From Dyadobacter frigoris (GTDB lineage Bacteria > Bacteroidota > Bacteroidia > Cytophagales > Spirosomataceae), in NCBI RefSeq assembly GCF_005280585.1, contig NZ_SZVO01000011.1:391-64390 (forward strand): a stretch of DNA of 64,000 nucleotides, in the 5' to 3' direction. Below are positions 1-9,151 of the stretch, piece by piece (the first letter of the stretch is position 1; every line of letters begins with the position of its first letter). The notes below the pieces were generated by a model that saw only the letters and a program-made list of their open reading frames with translations, was not told the origin of the DNA and did not search any database. The position numbers and the translations under genes were made by a program.

Positions 1-393
1 CAAGAAATAACCCAAGCGGCATGAATAGGTCATTTGACCCTTCGTTTTATACCTAGATATAAGGAGAGAGAAATGTGGTGTTCCGGGTTATAGGCTCCGG
101 GTTATTCGTGAATTTTACCCTCCGCTACTTTTAAACCTATATATAACGAAAGAGAAAGTATCGTTCAGCTCCTTTGTTCAAGGATTGTGCACAGGAGGCT
201 CACAAGGTGCCCGGGAAATCACGAGATCTGTTTCATGCTAGAAACAGGGAGCTCACAAGGAGCTCGATAATTCGGAATTGTTTGGAAGGGTAATAATACG
301 ATTAGCATCGAAGTAGGTTAAAAGTAAAACCCAAAAAGAAAAATACAGATAAAGCCTTTCTTATATTGGACTATCTCTTAAATTAAGTCTAAC
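1..393. other. Non-coding region rich in repeats and hairpins
   Basis: No reading frame of useful length is seen on either strand. Two imperfect copies of a roughly 43-nt unit lie at 31-73 and 113-157 (shared pattern ACCCT-CG-TTTTA-ACCTA-ATATAA-GA-AGAGAAA). TCCGGGTTAT occurs exactly at 82-91 and 96-105. A second direct repeat of 29 nt lies at 192-220 and 245-273 (22 of 29 identical, core GCTCACAAGG). Between its copies is a hairpin with a 7-bp stem (CTGTTTC/GAAACAG, 228-247), and 249-265 can fold as GAGCTC-ACAAG-GAGCTC. It could be a structured RNA, a decayed mobile element or a repeat array cut by the window edge. I cannot assign a family. Confidence 0.5.
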
Positions 394-606
394 CTAATTG
401 TCTTTGGGAGATTGGCTATCTCGTCTAAGACGAACTCTTTTATTTATATAATGATCGCCAATCATAATTATGAAAAGTAATAACCCAACCCACAATAGAT
501 TCTTACTGCCTGCCCAGTTTTTATAAGAGAATAGTGCCCCAAGTGCTAATAAGGATATCGTTGTGAGCATTAATACTGCCCGAAGAACTGTCATGTATGT
601 TTTCAT
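394..606 (-). CDS. Small two-helix membrane protein, hypothetical
   Basis: 70 residues with an ATG start. Two hydrophobic stretches (about residues 8-27 and 37-53) suggest two transmembrane helices, followed by a basic and polar tail (RVRLRRDSQ) that would sit in the cytoplasm. I recognise no family. It lies downstream of nrdA on the same strand but behind a clear terminator, so it is probably transcribed separately. Codon use is unremarkable. It could be a spurious frame, but the two clean helices and the positive-inside tail favour a real gene. Confidence 0.5.
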   Translation of the reverse strand: MKTYMTVLRAVLMLTTISLLALGALFSYKNWAGSKNLLWVGLLLFIIMIGDHYINKRVRLRRDSQSPKDN

Positions 607-680
607 GATTTATGGCTAATTTTTATCCCCCCCAATGAAGAAGCTCGTCAGACTTTATACCTGATTATAACAACGCCCGT

Positions 681-720
681 TAAAACAAAACGAGCTCTCA
701 ATTAAAACTGAGAGCCCGTT
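681..720 (-). terminator. Intrinsic terminator of nrdA
   Basis: Read on the minus strand, a 12-bp stem with one G/T-type mismatch (AACGGGCTCTCA pairing with 689-700) and an 8-nt loop is followed by TTTTGTTTT. It lies 22 nt past the nrdA stop codon. Confidence 0.8.
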
Positions 721-742
721 CATTATATTGTAATCCATCAGA

Positions 743-3193
743 TCAAGACCCGCAAGCTTCACATCCTTCCGGATCATCCAGCGAGCACTGCATGTCCGAA
801 CGACTGTCACGGGCAGCAACTGGTTTTGTATGATCTTCTGCATACTGAACATAATTCAGTTCCTTTTCAGCTACCAATTCTGTAACTGGCTCGATCTGCG
901 CTTCTGCCTGTTTACCCAAAGTAAATTGAACAGGAGCCGAAGCTGCACGAGTACGTAGATAATACATACCTGTTTTCAGTCCCTTTTTCCACGCATAAAA
1001 ATGCATGGAAGTCAGCTTCCCAAAATTCGGCTCTTCAAGGAAAATATTAAGTGATTGTGACTGGCAAATAAATGCGCCGCGATCAGCCGACATATCAAGG
1101 ATACTACGCTGCTTAATTTCCCAGGCCGTTTTGTACAGATCCTTAATATTTTGAGGAATATTTGGAATAGCCTGAACAGAACCGCTGGCACGAACAAGAT
1201 TATTTTTCATTTCCTCATCCCAAAGACCAAGTCTTACCAGATCTTTCAACAGATACTTATTCACAACTACAAATTCCCCTGAAAGAACGCGTCTTACATA
1301 TATATTGGAAGTGAATGGCTCAAAACATTCATTGTTGCCCAAAATCTGGCTCGTAGAAGCTGTTGGCATTGGAGCAAGCAATAAAGAATTTCTTACACCA
1401 TTCTGAATAACAGCTTTTCTCAATTTCTCCCAATCCCAACGCTGACTGTCGGGTTTCACACCCCACATATCAAATTGGAAAATACCCTGTGAAATTGGAC
1501 TTCCTTCCCAGGTTTGGTATGTACCATGAAGTTTTGCCAATTCCATGGAAGATTCCATCGCACCGTAATAAATGGTTTCGAAGATATCTTTGTTTAATTG
1601 ACGCGCTTCATCCGAATCAAAAGGCATACGCATCATGCAGAAGGCATCTGCTAATCCCTGGATACCGATACCAATCGGGCGGTGTCTTTTGTTACTATTT
1701 TCAGCTTCCGGAACAGGATAATAATTAAGATCAATGATCTTGTTCAGGTTGCGGGTAATCACTTTCGTGATCTCATATAATTTCTGATGATCAAAACGAT
1801 AAAAACCGTCTGCCTGCATTTCCACAAATTTCGGCAATGCGATCGAAGCCAGGTTACAAACCGCTACTTCATCAGGAGCAGTATACTCCATGATTTCTGT
1901 ACAAAGGTTTGAAGACTTAATCGTTCCCAGGTTTTTCTGGTTTGATTTAGAATTCGCGTGATCTTTGTACAACATATATGGTGTACCTGTTTCAATTTGC
2001 GATTCAAGAATAGCAAACCAAAGATCCTGCGCTTTTATCGTTTTACGTGCTTTTCCTTCAAGCTCATATTTTTCATAAAGCTTTACAAATTCCTCACTAT
2101 GCGTATCAGCAAGTCCCGGGCATTCATGAGGACAGAATAATGACCAGGTATCATTTGCCTCCACACGCTTCATGAACAAATCAGGAATCCACATAGCATA
2201 GAAAAGATCACGTGCACGCTGTTCTTCCTTACCATGATTTTTTCTCAAATCAAGGAAATCGAAAACATCTGCGTGCCAAGGTTCCATATATATAGCAAAA
2301 GAACCTTTGCGTTTTCCACCGCCCTGATCTACATAACGAGCCGTGTCATTAAATACCCGAAGCATAGGGACAATACCGTTGGACATTCCATTGGTACCTT
2401 TAATATAAGAACCGGTTGCGCGAACGTTATGTATGCTTAAACCAATACCGCCGGCGGACTGTGAAATTAATGCACATTGCTTCAAAGTATCATAAATACC
2501 GTTGATGCTATCCTCTTTCATCGTCAAAAGGAAACATGAAGACATTTGCGGCTTCGGTGTTCCTGCATTGAATAAAGTAGGTGTGGCGTGGGTAAACCAT
2601 TTTTCGGACAACAAATGATAAGTTTCAACCGCAGCCTGAACATCTTCCTGGTGAATGCCGATCGCAACGCGCATCAGCATTTGTTGGGGACGTTCTACGA
2701 TTTTACCGTCTACCTTTAATAAGTAAGATTTTTCAAGTGTTTTGTAACCAAAATAGTCATAAGCATAATCTCTGTCATATATAATAGTAGAATCAAGCAA
2801 AGATGCATTCTGGCGGATCACTTCATAAACTTCCTTTGAAATTAGTGAAGCATTTTCACCCGTTTTCCCGTCTACGTAAGTGTAAAGGCGTTTCATTGTT
2901 GCCGAAAACGACTTCAATGTGTTTTTATGAAGATTTGAGATCGCAATACGGGCAGCTAAAATAGCATAATCCGGATGCTTGGTAGTCATGGAAGCGGCTG
3001 TTTCAGCGGCAAGGTTATCCAGTTCGGCAGTAGTAACGCCGTCATAAATTCCGGATACAACCTTTTTTGCTACCTCTATCGGCTGGATGTAATTATTATC
3101 GAGGCCATAGCTCAGCTTCTCAATACGGGCAGTCACTTTGTCGAATTTTACCGACTCACGGCGACCGTCACGCTTTATTACGTACATAGACAT
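743..3193 (-). CDS. nrdA: Ribonucleoside-diphosphate reductase, class I alpha subunit
   Basis: 816 residues; makes deoxyribonucleoside diphosphates together with a radical-generating NrdB subunit. An N-terminal ATP-cone (about residues 1-95) gives allosteric overall-activity control. The redox cysteines are visible as C220 (MSSCFLL) and C446 (VAVCNLAS). The catalytic N-x-C-x-E triad is N429, C431, E433. The C-terminal swinging CxxC is C811 and C814 (GCEACGS). All key residues of the family are present and the length is normal. No nrdB gene lies next to it: downstream is a terminator and a small membrane protein, and upstream is a 446-bp gap. The radical subunit must therefore be encoded elsewhere. 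Confidence 0.97.
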   Translation of the reverse strand: MSMYVIKRDGRRESVKFDKVTARIEKLSYGLDNNYIQPIEVAKKVVSGIYDGVTTAELDNLAAETAASMTTKHPDYAILAARIAISNLHKNTLKSFSATMKRLYTYVDGKTGENASLISKEVYEVIRQNASLLDSTIIYDRDYAYDYFGYKTLEKSYLLKVDGKIVERPQQMLMRVAIGIHQEDVQAAVETYHLLSEKWFTHATPTLFNAGTPKPQMSSCFLLTMKEDSINGIYDTLKQCALISQSAGGIGLSIHNVRATGSYIKGTNGMSNGIVPMLRVFNDTARYVDQGGGKRKGSFAIYMEPWHADVFDFLDLRKNHGKEEQRARDLFYAMWIPDLFMKRVEANDTWSLFCPHECPGLADTHSEEFVKLYEKYELEGKARKTIKAQDLWFAILESQIETGTPYMLYKDHANSKSNQKNLGTIKSSNLCTEIMEYTAPDEVAVCNLASIALPKFVEMQADGFYRFDHQKLYEITKVITRNLNKIIDLNYYPVPEAENSNKRHRPIGIGIQGLADAFCMMRMPFDSDEARQLNKDIFETIYYGAMESSMELAKLHGTYQTWEGSPISQGIFQFDMWGVKPDSQRWDWEKLRKAVIQNGVRNSLLLAPMPTASTSQILGNNECFEPFTSNIYVRRVLSGEFVVVNKYLLKDLVRLGLWDEEMKNNLVRASGSVQAIPNIPQNIKDLYKTAWEIKQRSILDMSADRGAFICQSQSLNIFLEEPNFGKLTSMHFYAWKKGLKTGMYYLRTRAASAPVQFTLGKQAEAQIEPVTELVAEKELNYVQYAEDHTKPVAARDSRSDMQCSLDDPEGCEACGS

Positions 3194-3639
3194 GTGAATT
3201 ATTTTCTGAGGTGAAAGATTTAAAGTTGTTAATGAGTCTTATGGAGGAGATGGTAAAAATTTCTTTGAAATAACTCAAAATAAATCGAAAGTGCAACTCT
3301 GAAATACGCTTTTTAAAGCACAAATTTCAATAGGTTAATTTATCAAATTGTTAAGATTCTCGTAACAAGTGATTTAAGAAAAAAAATAAGCACAAAAGAT
3401 TTTTACAAAATTTTTCTTTTCAATTTTCAAAAAAAATTGACAACTTTTTTTTCATTACTAACACATAAATAGGAAATATAAATCATAATAACAATTGATA
3501 TTCAGTAAATTATACAAAATTTATTTTATGGTAAAATTTAAAATTTGTAAACTTTTTCAAAAATGAGGGTATATTTCTCTACACATTACTTTAACTATTT
3601 TATTCAAATCTATTTTTCAACAACTGCAAATTTAGCCTC
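3194..3639. other. AT-rich intergenic region between divergent genes
   Basis: This 446-bp gap between the divergent nrdA and a Tat-exported protein has no reading frame and is very AT-rich, with runs of T and A around 3400-3450. It should hold promoters for both genes. One minus-strand match to TAnnTTTG (CAAATCTA, 3605-3612) is seen but is far from nrdA. NrdR boxes could be expected for an nrd gene, but I could not see a convincing pair. Confidence 0.4.
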
Positions 3640-4554
3640 ATGAACAAGCCTTTTAAGCATCAGTCAAGAAGAACATTTTTGAAACAAACCGCTGGTTTAT
3701 CCGCAGGTTTTGCAATAGGAGCAGAAACGCTTGTACATGCCGCAGATTTTGACAACAATCTGTCCAAATTTTCATTACCCCTGGGTGTTTATGCATCTTA
3801 TGAAAAAGCAGACTTACTTAAACAGTATGGCTGTTCTTATATAGAAGAATCTGTCGGCGGATTTCTTATTCCCAAAGACGGCGATATGCAGTATGCCAAA
3901 AATCTTCAGCAATTAAAAGATGACAAGTTCCCAATCCGTTCTTATGTGATCCTTTTGCCCGGACAACTAAAAACTTTGGGGCCGGACGCTAACCATGAAG
4001 CCATTTTACAACGGACAGATCTAGCCCTGAAAAGAGCACAGGAATGCGGATCAAAATATATTGTTTTTGGCAGCGGCGCATCCAGGATAATTCCGGAAGG
4101 ATTTGACCGGGATAAAGCGAAAGCACAACATATAGAATTAAGTAAAAAAATGGCCCCGCTTGCTGAAAAATATGGTGTAAAGATTGCGCTTGAACCTCTT
4201 AACCGGGGAGAAACCAATTTTATAAATAGTTTAGCCGAAGGCGTTGAAATAATTGATGCAGTTAACAGCCCGTCTTTTCAACTGCTTTGTGACATCTTCC
4301 ATATGTCAAAAGAAGATGAGTCAGCCGACCAGATTGTTAAGTTCGGCAAACATATTGTTCACTGCCATATTGCTGAAAAAAAGGACCGCACGCCCCCCGG
4401 AGTTGCCGGAGATGATTTCAGACCCTATTTAAGTGCTTTGAAAAAAATAAAATATAAAGGAGGACTTTCCATAGAATGTTTCGTGTATCAGGATTTCGAT
4501 AGTCAGTCTAAAAAAGGCATTGAGGTACTACAAAGGCAGATTAGCGAAGTCTGA
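3640..4554 (+). CDS. Tat-exported sugar phosphate isomerase/epimerase-like TIM barrel protein
   Basis: 304 residues. The N-terminus carries a twin-arginine signal (SRRTFLKQ) followed by a hydrophobic stretch ending near AAD, so export folded to the periplasm is likely. The rest is a xylose-isomerase-like TIM barrel (AP endonuclease 2 / hydroxypyruvate isomerase family). The expected metal ligands are present in order: E in ALEPLN, D in LCDIFHM, H in HCHIAE, E in SIECF. Family members isomerise or epimerise sugars or hydroxypyruvate; the substrate here cannot be told. It stands alone, divergent from nrdA and followed by the L31 promoter. Confidence 0.85.
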   Translation: MNKPFKHQSRRTFLKQTAGLSAGFAIGAETLVHAADFDNNLSKFSLPLGVYASYEKADLLKQYGCSYIEESVGGFLIPKDGDMQYAKNLQQLKDDKFPIRSYVILLPGQLKTLGPDANHEAILQRTDLALKRAQECGSKYIVFGSGASRIIPEGFDRDKAKAQHIELSKKMAPLAEKYGVKIALEPLNRGETNFINSLAEGVEIIDAVNSPSFQLLCDIFHMSKEDESADQIVKFGKHIVHCHIAEKKDRTPPGVAGDDFRPYLSALKKIKYKGGLSIECFVYQDFDSQSKKGIEVLQRQISEV

Positions 4555-4609
4555 TTTTGAACAATTTAGACCCATCGCGTAGATATTGAGAAAGATAACT
4601 CAGATTTAC

Positions 4610-4640
4610 TTGGTTTAATAGATAAGAATTTTTACTTTTG
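4610..4640 (+). promoter_or_regulatory. Promoter of the L31 gene
   Basis: The Bacteroidota -7 element TACTTTTG (4633-4640, consensus TAnnTTTG) is preceded by a TTGG at 4610-4613 with about 19 nt between, as expected for the -33 box. The inferred transcript start is about 40 nt before the L31 start codon. Confidence 0.6.
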
Positions 4641-4685
4641 CAATCCTTTTTGAGAATTGTATCGAACACATAATTGCATATACAA

Positions 4686-4952
4686 ATGAGAAATGATATT
4701 CATCCCAATTACAGAGAAGTAGTATTCTGGGATTTATCCAGTGACTTTAAATTTATTACACGCTCGACAATCGAAACCAGCGAAAACATTACCTGGGAAG
4801 ATGGAACAGTTTATCCTGTTTACAAAGTTGAGGTTTCTTCTAAGTCTCACCCATTCTACACAGGTAAAAATGTACTTGTTGATACTGCGGGACGTGTTGA
4901 TAAATTCAGAAAACGTTACGGTACAAAAGAAACTACTGAAGCTGAAGCTTAA
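4686..4952 (+). CDS. rpmE2: 50S ribosomal protein L31 type B
   Basis: 88 residues from the ATG at 4686. An in-frame TTG 12 nt upstream is less likely, because family members begin at this methionine before the (I)HPxYREVVFWD motif. It is a component of the large ribosomal subunit. There are no cysteines, so this is the zinc-independent type B form rather than the CxxC type A form. The motifs IHPNYREVVFWD, SHPFYTG and GRVDKFRKRYG are all typical. It is monocistronic, with its own promoter and a very strong terminator. Confidence 0.95.
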   Translation: MRNDIHPNYREVVFWDLSSDFKFITRSTIETSENITWEDGTVYPVYKVEVSSKSHPFYTGKNVLVDTAGRVDKFRKRYGTKETTEAEA

Positions 4953-4976
4953 TTTTTATTAAAGATTAAGTGCTTT

Positions 4977-5026
4977 AAAGAAAGCAGTCTCTAAGCGAAA
5001 GCTTCAGAGACTGCTTTCTTTTTTTG
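4977..5026 (+). terminator. Strong intrinsic terminator after L31
   Basis: A long hairpin: the stem AAAGAAAGCAGTCTCT pairs with AGAGACTGCTTTCTTT, is extended by AAGC-GAAA-GCTT at the tip (GNRA-type loop), and is followed by a T run. Confidence 0.9.
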
Positions 5027-5076
5027 TCCGTAACGAAAAAATGGCCGAACTTTGGTGATACATACTAAAACTGAAT

Positions 5077-6267
5077 ATGCGTAGTATCATTTTGTTCGAC
5101 GATCCAACAATCCGGTTACAATTATTACCCTTTACATACACAAGGCCGGTTGCAGGAATCCGTTGTGGTATTTGGACTATCGCTGAAAAATGGAGTAAGT
5201 GGCTCAAAAGCGAGATTTCATATCAGACTGAATCCCATCTTAGACATCGCTTCCCGCTTATAAAGTCCGAAGACAATTTTTATATTAACGGGGCACTTTG
5301 TCCGGACGCTTCACTAATTGAAGCGATTGAAAAACTTTCTCCCGAATCTGTCCTTTTATCAAAAGAAAACGAAATTCTTGCAGTAAGAACATCTTCTCCT
5401 GACTGGACTCCGGCAGCTAATTCCATAATATTGGATAAGCATTATTATGAAGAACCAATCATTCTTATCCGCCAGGTTTGGGATATATTTCTAAATAACG
5501 GCGCGCAGATAAAAGCTGATTTTGCCAAAATTACGGCAGCAAAACAATCAGCAAAACTGACTGACCCTTTCACGTTTTGCTATAATCCCGAAAACATATT
5601 TATAGAAGAAGGAGCCCTAATCAAAGCTGCGATTTTAAATGCAGAGAACGGGCCGATCTATATTGGAAAAAATGCGTCCATTCAGGAGGGCGCTATCATT
5701 CAGGGACCTTTTGCGATTGGAGAAAGTTCGGTTTTGGCACAAGGAGCAAAAATCCGGCCGAATACTACTGTCGGACCTTTTTGCAAAGTTGGCGGCGAAG
5801 TGAGTAACTGTGTTATCTTTGGGTATAGTAACAAAGGCCATGATGGGTATTTGGGAAATTCAGTATTGGGCGAATGGTGTAACCTGGGCGCGAATACAAA
5901 TAACTCAAATTTGAAAAATGATCATACCGCGGTAAAACTGCACAGCTATATTACAGGAAAACCGGAAAGTACCGGTTTACTTTTCTGCGGATTATTTATG
6001 GGCGATTATTCCAAAGCCGGAATTTCAACCATGTTTAATACCGGAACCGTTGTTGGTGTAAGTGTAAATGTTTTCGGAGCCGGATTTCAATCCAAACATA
6101 TTCCTTCGTTTTCCTGGGGTGGGAATGCAGAAGGATTTACCGAATACCGTTTTGAAAAAGCAATCGCAGTTGCCAAAGATACGGTCAGCCGGCGAGGTAT
6201 TAAATTTGACGAAACAGATGAAAAAATAGTGAAACAGGTTTTTGATCAAACAAAAAACCAGCGTTAA
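5077..6267 (+). CDS. GlmU-family putative sugar nucleotidyltransferase
   Basis: 396 residues. The N-terminal half (about 1-170) starts MRSIILFDDP and contains RPVAGIRCGIWTI, typical of the Bacteroidota GlmU-like proteins with a degenerate nucleotidyltransferase-like domain. The C-terminal half has hexapeptide repeats of a left-handed beta-helix (IYIGKNASIQEGAIIQGPFAIG; AKIRPNTTVGPF). It lacks the GlmU N-terminal signature LAAGxGTRM, so true UDP-GlcNAc pyrophosphorylase activity is not supported. An acyl- or nucleotidyl-transfer role in sugar activation is the family-level guess. holB begins 38 nt downstream, so the two may be cotranscribed. Confidence 0.75.
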   Translation: MRSIILFDDPTIRLQLLPFTYTRPVAGIRCGIWTIAEKWSKWLKSEISYQTESHLRHRFPLIKSEDNFYINGALCPDASLIEAIEKLSPESVLLSKENEILAVRTSSPDWTPAANSIILDKHYYEEPIILIRQVWDIFLNNGAQIKADFAKITAAKQSAKLTDPFTFCYNPENIFIEEGALIKAAILNAENGPIYIGKNASIQEGAIIQGPFAIGESSVLAQGAKIRPNTTVGPFCKVGGEVSNCVIFGYSNKGHDGYLGNSVLGEWCNLGANTNNSNLKNDHTAVKLHSYITGKPESTGLLFCGLFMGDYSKAGISTMFNTGTVVGVSVNVFGAGFQSKHIPSFSWGGNAEGFTEYRFEKAIAVAKDTVSRRGIKFDETDEKIVKQVFDQTKNQR

Positions 6268-6305
6268 CATTATTAAATAAAGAAATAGATTAACTAAAAT
6301 CCAAC

Positions 6306-7424
6306 GTGCTTTTTAAAGATATTCCAGGACTGGCGCCAATTAAATCAACACTGATCCGTTCTGTGCAAACAAGCCATCTTGCTCACGCACTGTTGTTCGA
6401 CGGTGCAAACGGCGGCGGCGGCTTAGCTTTGGCACTGGCATTTGCTACCTATATAAATTGTGAAAACCGGAGTGAGGAAGATGCCTGCGGCGTTTGTGCG
6501 TCGTGTGCAAAAATGAACAAATTAATCCATCCGGATTTTCATTCCATTTTCCCGATTGCTACTTCTAAAAAAGTTAGTGGAAATACCAGCGAAGCATTTT
6601 TACCACTTTGGAGGACATTTCTGCTGGAAACGCCATATCGGGTTTTGCCAGAATGGCTGGATTTTATTACTGCTGAAAACAAGCAGGGAAACATTTCAGT
6701 GGAAGAAGCCAGAGGAATCCTGAAAAAACTTTCAGTTAAATCTTACGAGGGGGAATATAAAATTCTCTTAATATGGAAGCCGGAGATCATGAATGCATCT
6801 TCGGCAAATGCTTTGCTGAAAATTCTGGAAGAACCGCCTTATAAAACACTTTTTTTACTGGTAAGTGATCAATCCGACAGATTGATCACTACTATAATTT
6901 CAAGAACACAACGTGTTGCCGTACCTGCTTTTTCTGATGAAGAAGTCCGTCAATTTTTAAAACAACAAGCTGTCAGTGAGACCGTAGCAAACCAGATTGC
7001 CTATCTTTGTGATGGGAATTTATCGGAGGCACTTCGCCTCGTCAATGAAACTTCAGATGACCGTTCAGCATGGTTTGCAGAATGGATGCGGTATTGTTAT
7101 AAATATGATGTCGCGAGCCTTGTAAAGCTGGCGGATGCCTTTGACGGTATGAATAAAGAAAAGCAAAAAGGGCTTTTCGAATATGCTTTACGGCTTTTCC
7201 GTGATATGCTGGTATGGAGCCAGGGAGCGGTCGAACTGTTGCGGGTTCCGCAGGAAGAACTTACTTTCGTGCAGAATTTTTCAAAAGCAGTTAATTTCGA
7301 CGCTTTGGAAAATATGGTTCAGGAAGTGAACGTTGCTTATTACCACATAGAACGAAACGTACGGGCGAAAATGGTTTTCCTTGATTTGTCATTAACCATT
7401 GCGCCATTTTTTCAACGCAGATGA
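6306..7424 (+). CDS. holB: DNA polymerase III subunit delta'
   Basis: 372 residues from a GTG start at 6306. It is the clamp-loader subunit of the replicative polymerase. The degenerate P-loop (DGANGGGGLALAL) lacks the lysine of an active ATPase, as usual for delta'. A zinc module follows (CENRSEEDACGVCASC). Further features are LLKILEEPP and the SRT motif (IISRTQRV), typical of AAA+ clamp loaders. The stop codon overlaps the start of the next gene by 4 nt (ATGA), so translation is probably coupled. Confidence 0.93.
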   Translation: MLFKDIPGLAPIKSTLIRSVQTSHLAHALLFDGANGGGGLALALAFATYINCENRSEEDACGVCASCAKMNKLIHPDFHSIFPIATSKKVSGNTSEAFLPLWRTFLLETPYRVLPEWLDFITAENKQGNISVEEARGILKKLSVKSYEGEYKILLIWKPEIMNASSANALLKILEEPPYKTLFLLVSDQSDRLITTIISRTQRVAVPAFSDEEVRQFLKQQAVSETVANQIAYLCDGNLSEALRLVNETSDDRSAWFAEWMRYCYKYDVASLVKLADAFDGMNKEKQKGLFEYALRLFRDMLVWSQGAVELLRVPQEELTFVQNFSKAVNFDALENMVQEVNVAYYHIERNVRAKMVFLDLSLTIAPFFQRR

Positions 7425-7915
7425 AGAAAAAAATTGAGCTTATCGGCGCAACCGATATTGTAGATTTACCAGAACTTGGCTGGTACCATGTTCCCGTCCG
7501 TGTTGATTCGGGAGCAACTACTTCGGCAATTCACTGTGCACGCGTAAAGCTTATTAAAGAAGGTGAGCATGAAAGATTATGTTTTTACCTTGATGTAAAA
7601 AAAGGTGCGCCGGAACAATCCTATACCGTGAGCGATTTCAAAGAAACCGTTGTCAGAAATTCTTCCGGAAAGGAAGAAAAAAGATATGTGATCAAAACAC
7701 AGATCACTATTTTCGGCCGGAAAATACGTACTGAGTTTTCACTGGCGAACCGTAAAAAAATGAGCTATCCAATTCTTCTTGGACGTAAATTATTAAAAGG
7801 ACGTTTTTTGATTGATGTTTCAAAAAAAGATCTTTCGGCCAAACAAAATGCTGACAAAATCAGACATAAAAAGAATCCTGATTCTGAGGCCAACCCTACT
7901 CGTTTAATCCACTAG
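7421..7915 (+). CDS. RimB-like retropepsin-fold putative peptidase
   Basis: 164 residues; matches the family annotated as RimK-associated ATP-dependent zinc protease (PF05618, RimB in Pseudomonas). The aspartic-protease-like motif VDSGATTSAIH (about residues 29-39) and the second-lobe motif YPILLGRKLL (about 120-129) are present. The first 130 residues are the domain; the tail is basic and low-complexity. It starts inside the last codon of holB (ATGA) and is followed after 6 nt by rimK. In the family, RimB modulates the glutamate-ligase activity of RimK; the same role is inferred here from the adjacency. Confidence 0.85.
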   Translation: MKKKIELIGATDIVDLPELGWYHVPVRVDSGATTSAIHCARVKLIKEGEHERLCFYLDVKKGAPEQSYTVSDFKETVVRNSSGKEEKRYVIKTQITIFGRKIRTEFSLANRKKMSYPILLGRKLLKGRFLIDVSKKDLSAKQNADKIRHKKNPDSEANPTRLIH

Positions 7916-7921
7916 ATTTAT

Positions 7922-8824
7922 ATGAAAATCGCCGTATTATCCACCAATCCTGACCTTTACTCAACGAAGCGTCTGGTGGAGGCAATCAAACAGAAAGGTC
8001 ACCAGGCTGTGGTTATTGACCACGTCAAGTGCTTTGTCATGATTGAAGGAGGAAAACCAACTGTTGTTTATAAAGGAAAAGCGGTAAAGGGAATTGACGC
8101 GATCATTCCAAGAATCGGGACTTCAGTGAATGCTTTTGGCTGTGCTGTTGTGAGACAGTTTGAATTGATGAAAGTTTTTACAACCGTAAAATCACAAGCA
8201 ATTTTACGGTCACGGGATAAATTGCGCAGTATGCAGGTACTTGCAAAATCGGGTGTGGATATTCCAAAAACTGTTTTTGCCAAAAATCCGGCGCAGGTTA
8301 CCGAGCTGATTAATATGGTTGGCGGACCACCGGTTGTTATTAAATTGCTGGAAGGAACGCAGGGAGTTGGCGTAGTACTGGCCGAAACTACCAAGGCAGC
8401 CAAATCCACAATTGAAGCTTTTTACGGTTTACGCGCCAATTTCCTTATCCAGGAATTTATCGCTGAATCCAAAGGCGCAGATATCCGCGCTTTTGTTATT
8501 GGTAATAAGGTCGTCGCAGCAATGAAACGTCAGGGGCATGAAGGTGATTTCCGTTCCAATCTGCACCGCGGCGGCGAAGGTTTTGCCGTAGAATTATCCC
8601 CGGAAGAAGAACGCACCGCTATCGCAGCTGCCAAAGCTTTGGGTGTCAGAATTGCAGGCGTTGATTTATTACAATCCGAACGCGGACCGTTGGTAATGGA
8701 AGTAAATTCTTCACCCGGACTAAAAGGAATTGAAGATATCAGCGGGATTGATATTGCCTCTTTGATTGTTGCTTATATTGAAGAAAAAATAGTTACAGAT
8801 GAAGGAGATACGGTTGGGGTTTAG
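7922..8824 (+). CDS. rimK: RimK-type alpha-L-glutamate ligase
   Basis: 300 residues, ATP-grasp fold. In gamma-proteobacteria RimK adds glutamates to the C-terminus of ribosomal protein S6; the target here may differ. The N-terminal pre-ATP-grasp region begins MKIAVLSTNPDLYSTKRL. The ATP-grasp core has PPVVIKLLEGTQGVGV (lysine and Gly-rich loop), FIQEFI-like LIQEFIAESKGADIRAFV, and the metal-binding VMEVNSSPGLKGIE near the C-terminus. The length is normal. It is last in the holB-rimB-like-rimK string. Confidence 0.92.
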   Translation: MKIAVLSTNPDLYSTKRLVEAIKQKGHQAVVIDHVKCFVMIEGGKPTVVYKGKAVKGIDAIIPRIGTSVNAFGCAVVRQFELMKVFTTVKSQAILRSRDKLRSMQVLAKSGVDIPKTVFAKNPAQVTELINMVGGPPVVIKLLEGTQGVGVVLAETTKAAKSTIEAFYGLRANFLIQEFIAESKGADIRAFVIGNKVVAAMKRQGHEGDFRSNLHRGGEGFAVELSPEEERTAIAAAKALGVRIAGVDLLQSERGPLVMEVNSSPGLKGIEDISGIDIASLIVAYIEEKIVTDEGDTVGV

Positions 8825-8872
8825 AAAATTAAATATTGCTGTCAAATTGTGACCAATTTTAGTACCGCACTG

Positions 8873-8880
8873 TATCTTTG
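8873..8880 (+). promoter_or_regulatory. Promoter -7 element (TATCTTTG)
   Basis: A TAnnTTTG match with a possible -33 TTG about 21-24 nt upstream (8848-8850). It would drive the broken antitoxin fragment at 8930 or a leader into hemC. Confidence 0.45.
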
Positions 8881-8929
8881 TATTTCTTTTTTGGAACGCA
8901 TAAAGAATACGATCAAATAACGGTAGGTT

Positions 8930-9109
8930 ATGATAGCTCCAATAAAAAATGATGAACAATACGAGCAATCGTTAAAAAGAATATATTCTTTAATGTAATT
9001 GGAAATCATTCCCGACTCAGCAGAATTGGATGAACTGGAAATTTTGTCAATTGTTGTAAAGGATTATAAAAATGTTCATTTTCCAATTTCGAAACCAATA
9101 GAGAATTAA
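8930..9109 (+). pseudogene. Remnant of a HigA-type antitoxin N-terminal domain (in-frame stop)
   Basis: A 60-codon frame from ATG 8930 to TAA 9107-9109 is interrupted by TAA at codon 23 (8996-8998). The translated pieces read MIAPIKNDEQYEQSLKRI then, after the stop, ELDELEILSIVVKDY and HFPISKP. This is the pattern of the N-terminal region of HigA-like antitoxins (YExxLxRI, Pxxx-ELDELE, Y-HFPI-P). The helix-turn-helix part is absent: the frame ends right after the HFPI-P motif. No toxin frame was found beside it. It carries its own candidate promoter. A single base change would restore the frame. Confidence 0.6.
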
Positions 9110-9151
9110 CTTATAAGCGCTAATAGCCAAAAGCTAACAGCTATATAAATC

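Noticed and set aside
655..852. Minus-strand frame overlapping the end of nrdA
   Set aside because: It lies across the nrdA terminator and C-terminus in another frame and resembles no protein.
3605..3612. Minus-strand TAGATTTG as the nrdA promoter
   Set aside because: About 410 nt from the start codon and without a -33 match; a chance hit is likely in such AT-rich sequence.
3942..4217. Minus-strand frame inside the Tat-exported TIM-barrel gene
   Set aside because: Antisense shadow of a gene with clear family motifs.
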